16,054 nucleotides of DNA from the NCBI GenBank assembly GCA_026389255.1, contig JAPLIF010000155.1, positions 1-16,054 of the forward strand, written 5' to 3'. Both the position numbers and the translations under genes were made by a program. Numbering within the stretch: the first letter of the stretch is position 1; every line of letters starts with the position of its first letter. Under the pieces are notes generated by a model. It was not told the origin of the DNA and searched no databases. It saw only the letters and a list, made by a program, of their open reading frames with translations. This stretch comes from Cyanobacteriota bacterium. Lineage in GTDB: Bacteria; Cyanobacteriota; Cyanobacteriia; PCC-6307; Cyanobiaceae. Positions 15,219-16,054 of the stretch are shown here, piece by piece.

Positions 15219-15247
15219 CTTATAAAGCCTTGAAGATCAGCGTGTAA
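15219..15247 (-). promoter_or_regulatory. Candidate sigma-70 promoter of the PEP-CTERM-like gene
   Basis: On the minus strand TTACAC (15242-15247, 4/6 to TTGACA) is followed by a 17-bp spacer and TATAAG (15219-15224, 5/6 to TATAAT). This would give a leader of roughly 50 nt before the ATG at 15160. The surrounding 15161-15330 is the most AT-rich stretch of the window. Confidence 0.55.
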
Positions 15248-15618
15248 TACGAACACAAAGGGTACATTGATACCCCGTGAAAATTTACAAAATACGTAAG
15301 CCTGCGCCAACTTAACAAAACCTCAAGGAAGCGTCAACGTCCTTTGGCAACAAGCCTTCAGCGGGCGGGATGCAGTCCACTCACCATCCTTGGCCGTTAG
15401 GCACGCTTCAGCGCCAGGGCGCCAGGGCCAATCTGCTTGCCCAGACGGCGCGGAATTGGCACGCTAAGGCTGGCCGGTTTGGCACCATCTCTTCAACACT
15501 CCAAATCAGAAGCGGGCAAGAATCTTCAGTCGGAACACTAAATCATTGCTCCCGTCTTCTGAATATACCTATATGCGCGAGCTTATGGACAAGCTGCCCA
15601 ATATCCCTATTGGAGTAG
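15248..15618. other. Gene-poor stretch of about 370 bp
   Basis: I can support no intact gene here. It contains a small imperfect inverted repeat GGGTA-CATTGA-TACCC (about 15259-15274), which might be an operator, and an AT-rich run to about 15330. A 17-codon frame at 15573-15626 ([17 protein letters not shown]) reads like protein and may be part of the decayed gene that follows. A longer plus-strand frame from the ATG at 15370 has poor composition and is not called. Confidence 0.5.
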
Positions 15619-15947
15619 GTCTCTGAACGGATCGACGCCTCATCATGGCTTCAAAGTGCCACCGCTGAGGACTTGCCCGAGACCAGCTTTGCGGGCCAGC
15701 AGGACAGCCGCCGTTGCGATGCCTCCCTGTTCACCGACCGCGCCCTTTCCTATCGGCAACACAACGGTTTTCCCATCGCGAAGTTCAGCCTCGACACGGC
15801 AAGCGCCTTCCGCGTCACCGTGTTGCTCAGTGCCGCCTTCGGCCTGGGTGAGACCGTGCTGGGGTGGTGAACCCGGATGAACTGCTGATCTTCAAGCCCA
15901 GCCAGCCCCTGGCCCCCACCAGCCCCCACCAGCCCCCACCGACTTGA
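15619..15947 (+). pseudogene. Frameshifted remnant of an unrecognised gene
   Basis: After a stop at 15616 the frame reads [20 protein letters not shown] and on through [20 protein letters not shown] and [19 protein letters not shown], with GC-rich third positions typical of real genes here, then stops at 15868-15870. The +1-shifted... frame (offset by -1 or +2 at about 15861-15866) continues at once as [20 protein letters not shown] and stops at 15945-15947. The two pieces join naturally as [19 protein letters not shown], so one frameshift near the GGGG at 15861-15864 breaks the gene. The only start in the first frame is a weak TTG at 15673, so the 5' end also looks lost. I recognise no family; a hydrophobic segment lies near [11 protein letters not shown]. 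The end abuts the stop of the opposite-strand gene. Confidence 0.5.
15911..15940 (+). repeat. Three tandem 10-bp units
   Basis: The unit (G/A)GCCCCCACC occurs three times in a row at 15911-15920, 15921-15930 and 15931-15940. It lies in the proline-rich 3' end of the broken gene. A 10-bp unit changes frame with copy number, so slippage here would alter the C-terminus. Confidence 0.75.
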
Positions 15948-16054
15948 TCAGGCCCTGGCCAGCGCCAGCCCCCCGGGCCGCCCCAGCCGCCAGCCGCTGA
16001 TCCGTTGCACCAGCAGGGCATGGGCGGCGACCCGGCCCATGGTGAGCAGCGCCA
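15948..16054 (-). CDS. C-terminal fragment of an unrecognised gene running off the window
   Basis: Reading leftwards from the window edge, the frame beginning at 16052 gives 34 residues (ALLTMGRVAAHALLVQRISG, then WRLGRPGGLALARA) and a TGA at 15948-15950. Composition and GC-rich codon endings look like a true C-terminus with an amphipathic helix. The stop lies immediately next to the opposite-strand stop at 15945-15947, a tight convergent arrangement. Too little is present to name a family. Confidence 0.45.
   Translation of the reverse strand, partial: ALLTMGRVAAHALLVQRISGWRLGRPGGLALARA

Noticed and set aside
15370..15618. An 82-codon plus-strand frame starting with ATG
   Set aside because: No ribosome binding site, mixed composition and codon use unlike the neighbours; a competing frame in the same region reads more like protein.
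15911..15940. CRISPR-like repeats
   Set aside because: Units are 10 bp, directly adjacent with no spacers, and proline-coding; no cas genes are present.

Overview
The window looks like a piece of chromosome from a GC-rich picocyanobacterium of the Synechococcus/Cyanobium group. The evidence is: a ferrochelatase carrying the cyanobacterial chlorophyll a/b-binding-like (CAB) tail motif ExxNGRxAM; a transaldolase with a C-terminal EF-hand pair, as I recall from marine Synechococcus; a geranylgeranyl-reductase-family flavoprotein; a cobalamin adenosyltransferase; and a PEP-CTERM-type exported protein whose C-terminus is the short VPGPLP...RRLRRR form seen in these organisms. Genus and species cannot be fixed from the sequence alone.

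Layout. 1-4.1 kb, plus strand: an FtsL-like small membrane protein overlapping ftsI, then tal (transaldolase + EF-hands), then a small cyclic-nucleotide-binding-domain protein whose 3' end has undergone a 61-bp tandem duplication. 4.1-8.6 kb, minus strand: integrase -> cobO -> pyrH -> frr -> geranylgeranyl-reductase-like flavoprotein, probably partly co-transcribed (frr and the flavoprotein are 2 bp apart). It is convergent with the first block across a 10-bp-stem hairpin. 8.6-12.7 kb, plus strand: hemH, diverging from the integrase, then a decapitated M23 peptidase, ilvB with a C-terminal zinc ribbon, a small exported SNase-like protein and a two-helix membrane protein. 12.7-16 kb looks accessory: a Uma2-family nuclease-like protein (+), a 2H phosphoesterase/2'-5' RNA ligase-like protein with a possible tiny downstream gene (-), a PEP-CTERM-like exported protein (-) with a good promoter, about 450 bp without a gene, a frameshifted gene remnant (+), and the C-terminal end of an unrecognised gene (-) at the window edge.

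How the genes relate: most of the left and middle is housekeeping. FtsI makes septal peptidoglycan; PyrH and Frr serve nucleotide supply and ribosome recycling; CobO, HemH and the flavoprotein belong to tetrapyrrole, corrinoid and isoprenoid metabolism; IlvB starts branched-chain amino-acid synthesis; Tal is in the pentose phosphate pathway. I see no new defence or mobile system. The observations most worth following are apparent rearrangements or possible assembly faults: hemH is cut inside its C-terminal CAB helix and joined out of frame to an M23 peptidase fragment; cobO appears to need one more C in an 8-C run beside a 12-bp-stem hairpin to regain its natural start; a 29-bp perfect inverted repeat begins at base 1; and the 3' end of the cyclic-nucleotide-binding gene is duplicated.
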